The notes under the pieces are model-generated. The model saw nothing but the letters and a program-made list of their open reading frames with translations, was not told where the DNA came from and ran no database searches. A stretch of 64,000 bases of DNA from Kiloniellales bacterium (GTDB lineage Bacteria > Pseudomonadota > Alphaproteobacteria > Kiloniellales > JAKSBE01). Location of the stretch: contig JASJBF010000018.1 of assembly GCA_030066685.1 (NCBI GenBank), positions 62,001 through 126,000 on the forward strand. The letters run 5' to 3'. Made by a program: the position numbers and the translations under genes. Shown here piece after piece: positions 55,109-63,717 of this stretch; position 1 is the stretch's first letter; every line of letters starts with the position of its first letter.

Positions 55109-56902
55109 GTGGCGGCGATTCCCGAAGGCGGCGGGCTCCGGGCCGGAATCCCGGGCGGGCTCGCCCTGGCGACGGTCGGCTTCCACCTCTATCTGGTGTT
55201 CTCCGGCCTGGTGCCGAACTTGGTCACCCGGCCGCTGCACATGGCCCTGGTGCTGCCTTGGGTCTTCGTCATCGGCAGCCGGGCCGAAGGCTGGCGCCGC
55301 TGGCTGGCCTGGGCGCTCTTCGGCCTCGGCCTCGCCGCCTGCGGCTTCATCCTGGCCGAGCGGGCCCGCCTCGGCGATCAATACGGCACCCTCGCCGGTC
55401 CGCTGCAGCACGCCGTCGCCGTCGTCCTGCTGCTGGTGGTGCTGGAGATGGCGCGGCGGGCGGTCAAGCTGGCCTTGCCGGCGGTCGCCGTCCTGGCCCT
55501 GGCCTACGGGGTCTTCGGCCAGCACCTGCCGGGCGAGTTCGGCCATCCCGGCATCCCGCTCAACGCTTTCCTCGGCACCCTGACCATCGCCGAGGGCGGG
55601 ATCTGGGGCCAGCTGACCGGGGTCTCGGTCAACGTGGTCGCGGTCTTCGTCATCCTCGGCGCTTTCGTCGGGGCGGGCGAGGGCGGGGCCGGCTTCATGG
55701 CCCTGGCGACCCGCCTGGCCGGTCGCCTGCGGGCCGGGGCGGCCAAGGTCGCGGTGCTGTCCTCGGCCTTCTTCGGCTCGATCTCCGGCTCGGCCTCGGC
55801 CAACGTCGCCTCGACCGGCGCCATCACCATTCCGACCATGAAGCGCCTGGGCTATCCGCCGTCCTTCGCCGCCGCGGTCGAGGCCGTGGCCTCCAGCGGC
55901 GGCCAGATCATGCCGCCGCTGATGGGGGCGGGGGCGTTCATCATGGTCGAGCTGCTGCGCCGGCCCTACGGCGACATCATGGCGGCGGCCTTCCTCCCGG
56001 CCCTGCTGTTCTTCTTCGCCGCTTGGGCCGGAGTCGAGCTCTTCGCCCGGCGGCACGGCCTGCGCGGCCTGGCCCGGGAGGCGCTACCGGACCGGCGGAC
56101 CCTGCTGCGCACCGTGCCCTTCTTCCTGGTGCCCTTCGGGCTGCTGCTCGGGATCCTCTTCCTGACCGGCTACACGCCGCAGTTCGCCGCCGCCCTGGCG
56201 ACCTTCGCCGCGGCGGCGCTGCTGGTCACCGACCGCAGCGGCCGGCTCGGCCTCGGCGCTTGGGGCCGGCGCCTGCTGGCCGCCTCCACCGAGGCCGCGC
56301 GCCAGATCGCGACCATCGCCTCGATCATCCTCTGCGCCGGCATCATCATCGGCGTGCTCAACCTGACCGGGCTGGGGGTCAAGGTGACCTCGGCCATCGT
56401 CGGCCTTTCGGGCGGCGAGCTCTGGGCCGCCCTGCTGCTCACCGCCCTGGCCTGCCTGATCCTCGGCATGGAGGTGCCGACCACGGCGGCCTACGTGATC
56501 TGCGTCTCGGTTGCCGGGCCGGCGCTGCAGGAGCTCGGCCTGCCGGCGCTCCAGGCCCACCTCTTCGTGTTCTGGTACGCCCTGCTCTCGACCATCACGC
56601 CGCCGGTCTGCGGCGCGGTCTTCATCGCCGCCGGCATGGCCCAGACGCCCTGGATCCCGGTTGCCGGCCAGGCCATGCGCCTGGGCCTCGGACTCTACCT
56701 CGTGCCGCTCGCCTTCGTCGCCAACCCGGCCCTGATCGACCTCGCCGAACGACCGCTCTGGGCCCTCTTGGCCCTCGCCAAGGTCGGGATCGGGCTCTGG
56801 CTCCTGGGCGCCGCCCTGGCCGACGGGCTGGCCCGGCCTTGGCGTTCCGTCGGATTGGCTCTGATGGGTTTAACGGTGATCTTTCTCCTGGGAGTCGCCT
56901 AG
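55109..56902 (+). CDS. TRAP transporter fused permease (TAXI-associated)
   Basis: A 597-residue membrane protein from a GTG start, combining the small and large TRAP membrane subunits. The large part shows FGSISGSASANVASTGAITI and the glycine-rich GGQIMPPLMGAGAFIMVELL typical of the family, and later GMEVPTTAAYVICVSVAGPA. It would import organic acids using an ion gradient, working with the preceding TAXI protein, whose gene carries a stop codon. Confidence 0.92.
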   Translation: MAAIPEGGGLRAGIPGGLALATVGFHLYLVFSGLVPNLVTRPLHMALVLPWVFVIGSRAEGWRRWLAWALFGLGLAACGFILAERARLGDQYGTLAGPLQHAVAVVLLLVVLEMARRAVKLALPAVAVLALAYGVFGQHLPGEFGHPGIPLNAFLGTLTIAEGGIWGQLTGVSVNVVAVFVILGAFVGAGEGGAGFMALATRLAGRLRAGAAKVAVLSSAFFGSISGSASANVASTGAITIPTMKRLGYPPSFAAAVEAVASSGGQIMPPLMGAGAFIMVELLRRPYGDIMAAAFLPALLFFFAAWAGVELFARRHGLRGLAREALPDRRTLLRTVPFFLVPFGLLLGILFLTGYTPQFAAALATFAAAALLVTDRSGRLGLGAWGRRLLAASTEAARQIATIASIILCAGIIIGVLNLTGLGVKVTSAIVGLSGGELWAALLLTALACLILGMEVPTTAAYVICVSVAGPALQELGLPALQAHLFVFWYALLSTITPPVCGAVFIAAGMAQTPWIPVAGQAMRLGLGLYLVPLAFVANPALIDLAERPLWALLALAKVGIGLWLLGAALADGLARPWRSVGLALMGLTVIFLLGVA

Positions 56903-56922
56903 GAACGGAAGGAGGTTCCAAG

Positions 56923-57003
56923 AAAAGGGTCAGAGTCGTTTTTGATGGCGCGATCGTCGAGGAGGCGCTGTATAGCGCCACGAAAAAGGACTCTGACCCT
57001 TTT
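56923..57003. mobile_element. Small palindromic REP/MITE-like element
   Basis: Terminal inverted repeats AAAAGGGTCAGAGTC (56923-56937) and GACTCTGACCCTTTT (56989-57003) are perfect over 15 bp, with further T-rich matches and an inner hairpin GGCGCT-GTAT-AGCGCC. GGGTCAGAGTC-type ends resemble short non-autonomous elements in other proteobacteria, often mobilised by REP-associated transposases; none is here. Confidence 0.65.
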
Positions 57004-57433
57004 TTTCGCCTTCTATTTCCAGCCGCAGGAGGCCGGCCAGGGGCGGCGGCTCGAAGCTCCCCGGAACCCGGAGCAGGTGGGCCGGGCAGCGGCGGCAGTC
57101 GCTGCTGCCGAAGCCGGGCAGCGGGATGCTGGTCTCCGGCTCCGTCCTCAACGCGCCCAGCAGCTCGCACTCCGAGCCGCCGGGCTGGGCGTAGACGGCG
57201 ACGACCCGGCCGGCGGCGGTCAGTCGGTCGATGTGCCAACGCGGCCTCTTGGCCGACCGCAGGTGGCGCGCCAGGCGGGCGCCGAGGCCGCCGGGGCCGT
57301 AGGCGCTGCCGCAGTAGGCGTAGAGGCCCGGCGCCAGGCCACCGAGGCGGCCGGCCAGGACCGGATCGAGCGGCCGGTCGAGGGCCACGACCAGCAGATA
57401 GGCGCCGGGACGGCCCTTGAGATCGGCCGTCAC
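56930..57433 (-). CDS. GIY-YIG/DUF123 family protein with element-derived C-terminus
   Basis: About 167 residues. The core matches DUF123: KGRPGAYLLVVALDRP, LYAYCGSAYGPGGLGARLAR, RWHIDRLTAAG and the C-terminal GFGSSDCRRCPAHLL. Proteins of this family are GIY-YIG nuclease-like. The last ~29 residues, from EGEKKGQ on, and the stop codon are encoded by the palindromic element at 56923-57003, so the natural C-terminus was replaced. The start is uncertain: I use GTG 57433 where homology begins; the frame is open to 57571, which would overlap mmsA. Confidence 0.65.
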   Translation of the reverse strand: MTADLKGRPGAYLLVVALDRPLDPVLAGRLGGLAPGLYAYCGSAYGPGGLGARLARHLRSAKRPRWHIDRLTAAGRVVAVYAQPGGSECELLGALRTEPETSIPLPGFGSSDCRRCPAHLLRVPGSFEPPPLAGLLRLEIEGEKKGQSPFSWRYTAPPRRSRHQKRL

Positions 57434-57563
57434 AACCCTTTGGCCGTCGGGGGGTGAGGATCGCGTCAGGGCGCGCCTTTCCGCTGCGAAGTCCCTTGGA
57501 ACTTGGGTGTCGGGGATTCTATGCTCGGGCGCCAAAAGATAACAAGTCAGCGGGAGCGAGGGC

Positions 57564-59063
57564 ATGACCACGGAACTGCATCATTTCATCGGCGGCAAGA
57601 AGGTCCCGGGTACCTCCGGCCGTTTCGGCGACGTCTTCACGCCGATGACCGGCGAGGTCTCGGCCAAGGTTCCCTTGGCCTCCAAGGCCGAGGTCAGGGC
57701 CGCCGTCGAGAACGCCCTCGCGGTGCAGCCGGCCTGGGCGGCGCAGAATCCGCAGCGCCGGGCCCGGGTCCTGTTCAAGTTCCTGCAGCTGGTCCAGAAC
57801 GAGTTCGAGGCGCTGGCCGAGCTCCTCGCCCGCGAGCACGGCAAGACCATCCCCGATGCCCGGGGCGACATCCAGCGCGGCCTCGAGGTCGTCGAGTTCG
57901 CCTGCGGCGTGCCGCACCTCATGAAGGGCGAGTACACCGACAACGCCGGCCCCGGCATCGACATATACTCCCTGCGCCAGCCGCTGGGGGTGGTCGCCGG
58001 CATCACGCCCTTCAACTTCCCGGCCATGATCCCGATGTGGAAGTTCGCTCCGGCGCTGGCGGTCGGCAACGCCTTCATCCTCAAGCCAAGCGAGCGCGAT
58101 CCCTCGGTGCCGCTGCGCCTCGCCGAGCTGATGATCGAAGCCGGCCTGCCGGAGGGCGTCCTCAACGTCGTCAACGGCGACAAGGAGGCGGTCGACGCCA
58201 TCCTCGAGGACCCGGACGTCAAGGCCATCGGCTTCGTCGGCTCGACCCCGATCGCCGAGTACATCTACACCCAGGGCTGCGCCCACGGGAAACGGGTGCA
58301 GTGCTTCGGCGGCGCCAAGAACCACATGATCGTCATGCCCGACGCCGACATGGACCAGGCGGTCGACGCCCTGATCGGCTCCGGCTACGGCTCGGCCGGC
58401 GAGCGCTGCATGGCGATCTCGGTCGCGGTGCCGGTCGGCGAGTCGACCGCGGACCAGCTGGTCGAAAAGCTGATTCCCCGGGTCGAGGCCCTGAAGGTCG
58501 GCCCCTCGACCGATCTCGAAGCCGACTACGGGCCCGTGGTCACGGCCCAGGCCCTGCAGAAGATCAAGGACTACGTGGCGATCGGCATCGAGGAAGGCGC
58601 CGAGCTGCGGGTCGACGGCCGCGACTTCAGGATGCAGGGCTACGAGAACGGCTTCTACATGGGCGGCTGCCTCTTCGACCGCGTGACGCCCGACATGCGG
58701 ATCTACAAGGAGGAGATCTTCGGCCCGGTGCTCTCGGTCGTCCGCGCCAAGGACTATGAGGAGGGCCTCAACCTGGCCAACGACCACGAATACGGCAACG
58801 GCGTCGCGGTCTTCACCCGGGACGGCGACACAGCGCGCGACTTCGCCTCGCGGGTCAACGTCGGCATGGTCGGGGTCAACGTCCCGATCCCGGTGCCGCT
58901 CGCCTACTACACCTTCGGCGGCTGGAAGCGCTCCGGCTTCGGCGACCTGAACCAGCACGGGCCGGATTCGATCCGCTTCTACACCAAGACCAAGACGGTC
59001 ACCTCGCGCTGGCCCTCGGGCGTCAAGGAAGGCGCCTCCTTCGTAATCCCGACGATGTCCTGA
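57564..59063 (+). CDS. mmsA: Methylmalonate-semialdehyde dehydrogenase (CoA-acylating)
   Basis: A 499-residue aldehyde dehydrogenase. NAD-site and catalytic blocks are present: GVVAGITPFNFPAMIPMWKF, GFVGSTPIAEYIY, FGGAKNHMIVMPDADMD, and the catalytic Cys in GSAGERCMAISVAV. It belongs to the MMSDH branch that oxidises methylmalonate semialdehyde to propionyl-CoA in valine and myo-inositol catabolism. A GC terminator follows at 59094. Confidence 0.95.
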   Translation: MTTELHHFIGGKKVPGTSGRFGDVFTPMTGEVSAKVPLASKAEVRAAVENALAVQPAWAAQNPQRRARVLFKFLQLVQNEFEALAELLAREHGKTIPDARGDIQRGLEVVEFACGVPHLMKGEYTDNAGPGIDIYSLRQPLGVVAGITPFNFPAMIPMWKFAPALAVGNAFILKPSERDPSVPLRLAELMIEAGLPEGVLNVVNGDKEAVDAILEDPDVKAIGFVGSTPIAEYIYTQGCAHGKRVQCFGGAKNHMIVMPDADMDQAVDALIGSGYGSAGERCMAISVAVPVGESTADQLVEKLIPRVEALKVGPSTDLEADYGPVVTAQALQKIKDYVAIGIEEGAELRVDGRDFRMQGYENGFYMGGCLFDRVTPDMRIYKEEIFGPVLSVVRAKDYEEGLNLANDHEYGNGVAVFTRDGDTARDFASRVNVGMVGVNVPIPVPLAYYTFGGWKRSGFGDLNQHGPDSIRFYTKTKTVTSRWPSGVKEGASFVIPTMS

Positions 59064-59093
59064 TCGCTGCGGCAAAGCGACAAGGCGAAGCGA

Positions 59094-59129
59094 CGGCCGG
59101 CCTCGTCCGAGGGCCGGCCGTTTGCTTTG
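59094..59129 (+). terminator. Terminator after mmsA
   Basis: CGGCCGGCC (59094-59102) and GGCCGGCCG (59112-59120) form a 9-bp stem followed by TTTGCTTTG. Confidence 0.7.
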
Positions 59130-59157
59130 CGCTCTCGCCAGAACCCGGAAACACGAA

Positions 59158-59185
59158 GGGCGGCGCTCCCTTCGGGACGCCGCCC
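59158..59185 (-). terminator. Hairpin after the small membrane peptide gene
   Basis: GGGCGGCG (59158-59165) pairs with CGCCGCCC (59178-59185); on the minus strand it lies about 28 bp after the 28-residue peptide gene and is followed by TTCGTGTTT. Confidence 0.5.
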
Positions 59186-59212
59186 CGGCAGGCCGTGGCC
59201 CGCGGTCCGCGA

Positions 59213-59299
59213 CTAAGAGGTCAGGATCCCGATCAGGACCATAACGCTGAAGGCGGCGACCAGCAGGATGACGGGCTTATGCTTCTGAATGACTTGCAT
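59213..59299 (-). CDS. 28-residue membrane peptide
   Basis: A short frame encoding MQVIQKHKPVILLVAAFSVM followed by VLIGILTS. A basic N-terminus and one 18-20-residue membrane helix fit a small inner-membrane protein. GGGGGA lies about eight bases before the ATG, and a GC hairpin follows the stop on the same strand. Small membrane peptides often regulate transporters or kinases, but no partner is evident. It is too short for statistics; the gene call rests on the start site, hairpin and hydrophobicity. Confidence 0.55.
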   Translation of the reverse strand: MQVIQKHKPVILLVAAFSVMVLIGILTS

Positions 59300-59568
59300 G
59301 GGTTTGGTCCCCCACCCTTGTGTCAAGCTTGTCAAGTTTGGCAACTCTGACTATGAAGACAACGCTATATTAAGCGGAAATTCACCAAACGCAAGCAATT
59401 TTTTGCAGTGCAGCAATTTTACTGAAGAACTGTCAAAATTGTAAACTTTAGGTCTCTTCGGCGGCGTATCGGTAAAGTCGTATGGGGACGGGTTTGGTCG
59501 GATTTAGCCGGGGTTTAACCCCCTGGCGCTAGCCTCGCCTCGCCCTGATCCCTTCCAACCGGCCCGCC
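59300..59568. other. AT-rich intergenic island
   Basis: This 269-bp region is much richer in A and T than the surrounding sequence (59330-59460 especially) and separates the 28-residue peptide from the TPR gene. It contains TTAA-like motifs, including a CtrA-like site at 59504-59518, and should hold promoters in both directions. I see no further gene. Confidence 0.6.
59504..59518 (+). promoter_or_regulatory. CtrA-like site upstream of TPR gene
   Basis: TTAG-N7-TTAA, one mismatch from TTAA-N7-TTAA, 50 bp before the TPR gene ATG. Confidence 0.3.
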
Positions 59569-60663
59569 ATGTCACGACATCCCCTTTGCGCGCTGTTCTT
59601 TCTCACGCTGCTCGCGGCCGGGTCGGCCGCCGGCCGGGAGGAGCCGCGCCTGGTTGCTCCCTTCGACGCCGCTCTCCTGGAGGAGAGGCTCGCCGAGGGG
59701 CAAGAGGCGGCCCGCGCCGGCGACGATGCGGCCGCGATCGAGCACCTGACCCGGGCGGCGGAGATCGCCGACCTGCCGCAGCCGGAGCGGGCCCGGGTCC
59801 ACAACGAGCGCGGCCGGGCTCTGCTGCGTCTCGGCCGCCGCGACAAGGCCCTGCTCGACTTCCACCGGGCGATCCGCCTGGACGCGACCGTCGCCGACAG
59901 CTGGTACCGCCGTGGCGCCTTGCGCGCACAGCTCGGCGAGCCCGCGCCGGCGCTGAAGGACCTGACCGAGGCCCTGCGCCTCGACCCCGGCCTCGCGCCG
60001 GCCTACCGGACGCGGAGCGGCGTCCTCATCGAGCTGCGGCGCTTCGCCGAGGCCGAGGCCGACCTCCGAGCGCTGCTCGGCCGCGACCGGCGAAACCCCG
60101 AGACCCACCTGGAGCTCGGTCGCCTGCACCTGATGATGGACGAACCCTGGACGGCCTTCCGCGACTTCACCCGGGTCCTGCAGCTCGATCCCGATCATCC
60201 GCAGGCGACGATGGGCCGGGGCCGGGCGAGCTTCTTCCTGGGCCAGTTCGCGGCCGCCGCGGCGGACTTCGGGGCAGCGCGAAAGCGGAGCCCGGAGGAC
60301 CCCGCGGCCGCGCTCTGGTTCCGGGTCGCGGCGCTGCGCAGCGGGCTCGGCGACCCGTCCGAGGCCGCCCCAGAGGGCGACGTGGAGCCGGGCTGGCCCG
60401 CGCCGGTCCTGGCCTTGCTCGAGGGGCGGCTCGAAGAGCCGGCGCTGCTCGAGCTGGCGCGCGACGGCGACCCCGGCCGCGCCGCGCTGCGCGAGACCGA
60501 GGCGCAGTTCTTTCTCGCCCAAAGGGATCTGCTGGCCGGCGAGCCCGGGCCGGCCGAGGCGCGCCTTCGCGGCATCCTCGAAAGCGGGCCCGGGGATTCC
60601 GCGGCCCATCAGGGCGCGCGCGCCGAACTGACGCGCCTGGCGGCCGAGCCCGCCGGCGGCTGA
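59569..60663 (+). CDS. Exported TPR protein
   Basis: A 364-residue protein with signal peptide SRHPLCALFFLTLLAAGSAA. Several tandem TPR units are visible (NERGRALLRLGRRDKALLDF, WYRRGALRAQLGEPAPALKD, and similar), a superhelix for protein binding. The function is unknown. It converges with the DHOR gene with almost no gap. Confidence 0.82.
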   Translation: MSRHPLCALFFLTLLAAGSAAGREEPRLVAPFDAALLEERLAEGQEAARAGDDAAAIEHLTRAAEIADLPQPERARVHNERGRALLRLGRRDKALLDFHRAIRLDATVADSWYRRGALRAQLGEPAPALKDLTEALRLDPGLAPAYRTRSGVLIELRRFAEAEADLRALLGRDRRNPETHLELGRLHLMMDEPWTAFRDFTRVLQLDPDHPQATMGRGRASFFLGQFAAAAADFGAARKRSPEDPAAALWFRVAALRSGLGDPSEAAPEGDVEPGWPAPVLALLEGRLEEPALLELARDGDPGRAALRETEAQFFLAQRDLLAGEPGPAEARLRGILESGPGDSAAHQGARAELTRLAAEPAGG

Positions 60664-60667
60664 GGGC

Positions 60668-62215
60668 CTAGAGGGACTCCAGGAACCGCAGCAAGGCCTC
60701 GCGCTGCGCCTTCGGCAGGCGGCGGAAGGCGTCGCGCGACGCGGCGCCCTCGCCGCCGTGCCAGAGGATGGCCTCGGCCGGGCTGCGGGCGCGGCCGTCG
60801 TGCAGGTAATGGGCCCGGCCGCCGAGCTCGCGGGTGCGGCCGAGGCCCCAGAGCGGCGGCGTCCGCCACTCCCGGCCGCTGGCCAGGAACTCCCTGCGGC
60901 CGTCGGCCAGGCCCTCGCCCATGTCGTGGAGCAGGAAGTCGGAGTAGGGGTGGAAGACCAGGTCCGAAAGGACTCCGGCCTCGGCGTGGCGGCCGCTGGT
61001 CATCTGGACCGTGTGGCAGGCGGCGCAGCCGATGTCCTCGAAGAGCTCGGCGCCCTCGACCACCCGCGGATCCGAGGTGCCGCGCCGGCCGGCCGGGCTC
61101 AGTAGCTGCATGTAGAACACCAGGGCGTCGAGATCGGTCTCGGAGATCTCCGGTCGGTCGCCCTGGGGCTGGGCCCGGCAGAGCGGCTCGGCCGCGGGGC
61201 AGTTGGGCTGCGGAAAGACCGGCGAGGTCACGCCCATATCGCTGGACAGCGCCCCCGCGGTCTGCTGGCGCAGCGAGGCCGCCCCCGCCTTCCAGCCGAA
61301 GCGGCCGATCTTCCGCCGGCCGTCCTCGGGATCGATGACGTAGTTCGCACGCCCCGAGATGCCGTCGCCGTCGGCGTCCTCCGGATCGGCTCGGGCCAGC
61401 AAGTCGTCCTCCGACAGCGCCTCGACCAGACCGAGGCCGATGACCGGCGGCGGCAGCCGAGGCGAGGTCTCGAGCGCGGTCGGGAAGGGCCCGTAGGCCG
61501 GCTCGGCGACGGTGAAGCGGGGCCGGCGCAGGCTGTAGCTCTCGCCGTCCGCGAAACGGCCGGGGATCTCCTCGTAGCTGACGTCGATGCGTCCCTTGGG
61601 CCGGAGGCCGGCAACCGCCCGGTAGTTCAGCTGGCCGCCGTAGCGCGGATCCGGCTCCGGCGGCGCAGCCGGCGCCGCCCCGGGCTGGCTGATCTTGAGG
61701 ATCAGGGTGCCCAGATCGCCCGCAGCGGGATCGGGAGGCCGACCCCGGCCGTTCTTCACGTGGCAGCGTGCGCAGCCCAAGGCGTCGTAATGCGGCCCGA
61801 TGCCGTCGCGCGCGCCACTGTCGAAGCGGCCCGCCGGCGCCCAGTTGGCGTTGAAGATCCGGTTGCCGCGCAGGAACTCGGCCTCGGCCTGGCCGGCGGG
61901 AAAGCCGACCGGCAGCTTGAAGGGGCCGTCCAGGACCGCGCAGTAGGCGACCGGATTGGACGAAAGGCAGCGCTCCTGGAAGAACTTCGTGCCGTCGTAG
62001 GCGTCGTCGGAGCCGTAGGCCAGTTCCGGCGCGTCGGGATCGCGATAGACGCTGGGATCGCCGAAGTCGACCTTCGGCGCTGCGGCCGGCGCATTCAGAA
62101 GATCGCCTGGCGGGCCGCAGCCGGCCGGGGCCAGCAGGCCGGCGAGGCAGAGCGCTGCGGCAGCCCGTCGCGGGCGGCGCCTCAAGCCTTCGATCGGAAA
62201 CCTTGGGTCCGGCAT
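60668..62215 (-). CDS. Dihaem DHOR-family lipoprotein (putative peroxidase)
   Basis: A 515-residue protein with lipobox LAPAGC near residue 32 and two haem sites, CARCH and CAACH. The rest matches the DHOR (DUF1111) family of dihaem oxidoreductases related to MauG and cytochrome c peroxidase: GLGLVEALSEDDLLARADPE, DGDGISGRANYV and the C-terminal RTPPLWGLGRTRELGG. The start ATG 62215 is chosen since the frame upstream is Arg/Gly-rich and unlike exported proteins. Substrate unknown. Confidence 0.9.
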   Translation of the reverse strand: MPDPRFPIEGLRRRPRRAAAALCLAGLLAPAGCGPPGDLLNAPAAAPKVDFGDPSVYRDPDAPELAYGSDDAYDGTKFFQERCLSSNPVAYCAVLDGPFKLPVGFPAGQAEAEFLRGNRIFNANWAPAGRFDSGARDGIGPHYDALGCARCHVKNGRGRPPDPAAGDLGTLILKISQPGAAPAAPPEPDPRYGGQLNYRAVAGLRPKGRIDVSYEEIPGRFADGESYSLRRPRFTVAEPAYGPFPTALETSPRLPPPVIGLGLVEALSEDDLLARADPEDADGDGISGRANYVIDPEDGRRKIGRFGWKAGAASLRQQTAGALSSDMGVTSPVFPQPNCPAAEPLCRAQPQGDRPEISETDLDALVFYMQLLSPAGRRGTSDPRVVEGAELFEDIGCAACHTVQMTSGRHAEAGVLSDLVFHPYSDFLLHDMGEGLADGRREFLASGREWRTPPLWGLGRTRELGGRAHYLHDGRARSPAEAILWHGGEGAASRDAFRRLPKAQREALLRFLESL

Positions 62216-62524
62216 GCCTCTCCCATCGCACCGCCCGCCGCCGTCCGACCGGCTGGCGGCCTCCTTCCAGCTCGGACCTGCGACGACCTCTCGTCCCGAG
62301 GCCGGCCTCGAACCGCCGCGCCTGCGATCCCGGGAGTTTACCGCTTTCGCCCTCCATTTGAAGCAGCCGGCGCCCGGGATCACAGAGTTGATGCAGGGAT
62401 TTCGATGCTTGGCACCGCTGCGGCGACGAGATTTCCACAGTCCCGGGCGTATGGTTAACGGATTCTTATGACTTTCAGGTTTGATCTAAGGTTAAGGATC
62501 AACTCTAGATCGAAAGGCATGGTC
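62216..62524. other. DHOR to small-peptide intergenic region
   Basis: 309 bp containing promoter-like AT-rich sequence from 62440. A CtrA-like TTAA-N7-TTAT (62455-62469) and a TTGATC/GATCAA inverted repeat (about 62481-62502) lie just before the small secreted peptide. No gene seen. Confidence 0.5.
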
Positions 62525-62707
62525 ATGAAGCAATCTATGCTTCTGATCCTAATCGTTGTGGCGGCAACTGTCTTTTCAGCCCTGACCGGTTCGACAAGCA
62601 TCCCAACGATCCAGAGCAACGGGAAGGTCAGCGACGGCGGCGATCCGGTGCAAGACCGGAAGTCCTGCCGGCACTACCGCAAGCGGGCCGGCTACGACTG
62701 CGGCTGA
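62525..62707 (+). CDS. Small secreted or anchored peptide
   Basis: A 60-residue protein from the ATG with AAAGG seven bases upstream. The N-terminal hydrophobic segment is KQSMLLILIVVAATVFSALT; the mature tail is polar with two cysteines (KSCRHYRKRAGYDCG), which may pair. The function is unknown. It is isolated, with a CtrA-like site 56 bp upstream. Confidence 0.6.
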   Translation: MKQSMLLILIVVAATVFSALTGSTSIPTIQSNGKVSDGGDPVQDRKSCRHYRKRAGYDCG

Positions 62708-63194
62708 CCCGGAGGGCCGGGCGATGGCCGGCGGCGCTTCCTCAGGCCGCCCCTTCGTCGGTCCGGCCTGTTCCGGCATTTGATCCCGACCTGCCGGCGG
62801 CCGAAGCGCCGGCGGCAGCCCTTGCCCCGGGGCGAGGAGTCCGGTCCACTCGACCGGTCCGGCCCTCATCCAGTCGCCGAACCGCGCGACCTCTTCGAAG
62901 CGCAACCTCTTCGAAGATTGACACGGCGTCTGCGAAGGCGCCGCGCTCCTTGCGGTTCCGGGTTTCATGTCGACCCGCCAAGCTGCGTGGGATTCCAACA
63001 ATTTGGCGCAGGGGGCTTGTATTTCGAAGCGGATGGCGCCATGAGTCACTGAGTGGTTGCACGTTTTCTTAGAGTGCCTTGCTTGCGCCGCCGGGCGCCA
63101 CCGAGCAGCTCCTTTGATTTTGTGCACTCCAATCCGGCACGGAGGTTCGCTCCTTGGCGTCTTTTCGTGCGATGTCGTTGAGAAAGGAGTAGCT
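62708..63194. other. Long leader region before cold-shock gene
   Basis: 487 bp without a convincing gene. The last 130 bp probably form the leader of the cold-shock gene. I could not identify a thermosensor structure by eye. Confidence 0.5.
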
Positions 63195-63404
63195 GTGGCT
63201 ACCGGTACTGTGAAGTGGTTCAACCTGACCAAGGGTTACGGGTTTATTCAGCCGAGCGACGGCGGCGCGGATGCCTTCGTTCATATCTCCGCCGTCGAGC
63301 GTGCGGGCCTGCGTAGCCTGAGCGAAGGCCAGAAGGTCGAATACGAGCTGACGCCAGGACGGAACGGCAAGTCCTCGGCCGAGAACCTCGTCCTGATCGA
63401 CTGA
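63195..63404 (+). CDS. Cold-shock domain protein
   Basis: A 69-residue CspA-type protein from a GTG with AAAGGAG five bases upstream. RNA-binding motifs RNP1 and RNP2 appear as GTVKWFNLTKGYGFIQ and DAFVHISAVERAGL. It binds single-stranded RNA and melts structure. Alphaproteobacterial genomes carry several; no cold induction can be read from sequence. Confidence 0.95.
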   Translation: MATGTVKWFNLTKGYGFIQPSDGGADAFVHISAVERAGLRSLSEGQKVEYELTPGRNGKSSAENLVLID

Positions 63405-63425
63405 ACGATCACCCGGGTTCGCCCT

Positions 63426-63457
63426 CCGGCCGCGGCGCGCTTGCAGCGCGCGGCCGG
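63426..63457 (+). terminator. GC hairpin after cold-shock gene
   Basis: CCGGCCGC/GCGCGCT pair with AGCGCGC/GGCCGG around TGC, forming a long GC stem. It has no T-run, so readthrough into the next small gene is possible. Confidence 0.45.
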
Positions 63458-63570
63458 GGGCGGGTCCGGCACCAAGCCGGGCAGCACTCCGATCGCCCGG
63501 CTTTCGCATCCCGCCGGCCCCGGGTGCCGGCGGACGGCGAGCCTGTGCAAACGAACTTCGAGGAGAAGTC

Positions 63571-63717
63571 ATGGCCCGCAAGCCGAACTACGACTTTGAA
63601 CGCAGGGAGCGTGAAAGGCTCAAGGCCGAGAAGAAAGCTGCCAAGGCGAAGGCCAAGGCCGAGAAAGCCGAAAAGGCCAAGGCCGAGACCGCGGACTCCC
63701 TGCCAGAGCACAGCTAA
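63571..63717 (+). CDS. Lysine-rich 48-residue protein
   Basis: A 48-residue protein: MARKPNYDFERRERERLKAE, then a Lys/Ala helix (KAAKAKAKAEKAEKAKAE). A good ribosome site (GAGGAGA) precedes the ATG. Similar highly charged peptides are common near cold-shock genes in alphaproteobacteria as I recall, but their role is unknown. A single amphipathic helix that may bind RNA or ribosomes is a guess. Confidence 0.65.
   Translation: MARKPNYDFERRERERLKAEKKAAKAKAKAEKAEKAKAETADSLPEHS

Noticed and set aside
55258-57420. 720-codon plus frame overlapping the TRAP permease
   Set aside because: Arg/Gly/Pro-rich shadow frame; the permease frame has clear membrane helices.
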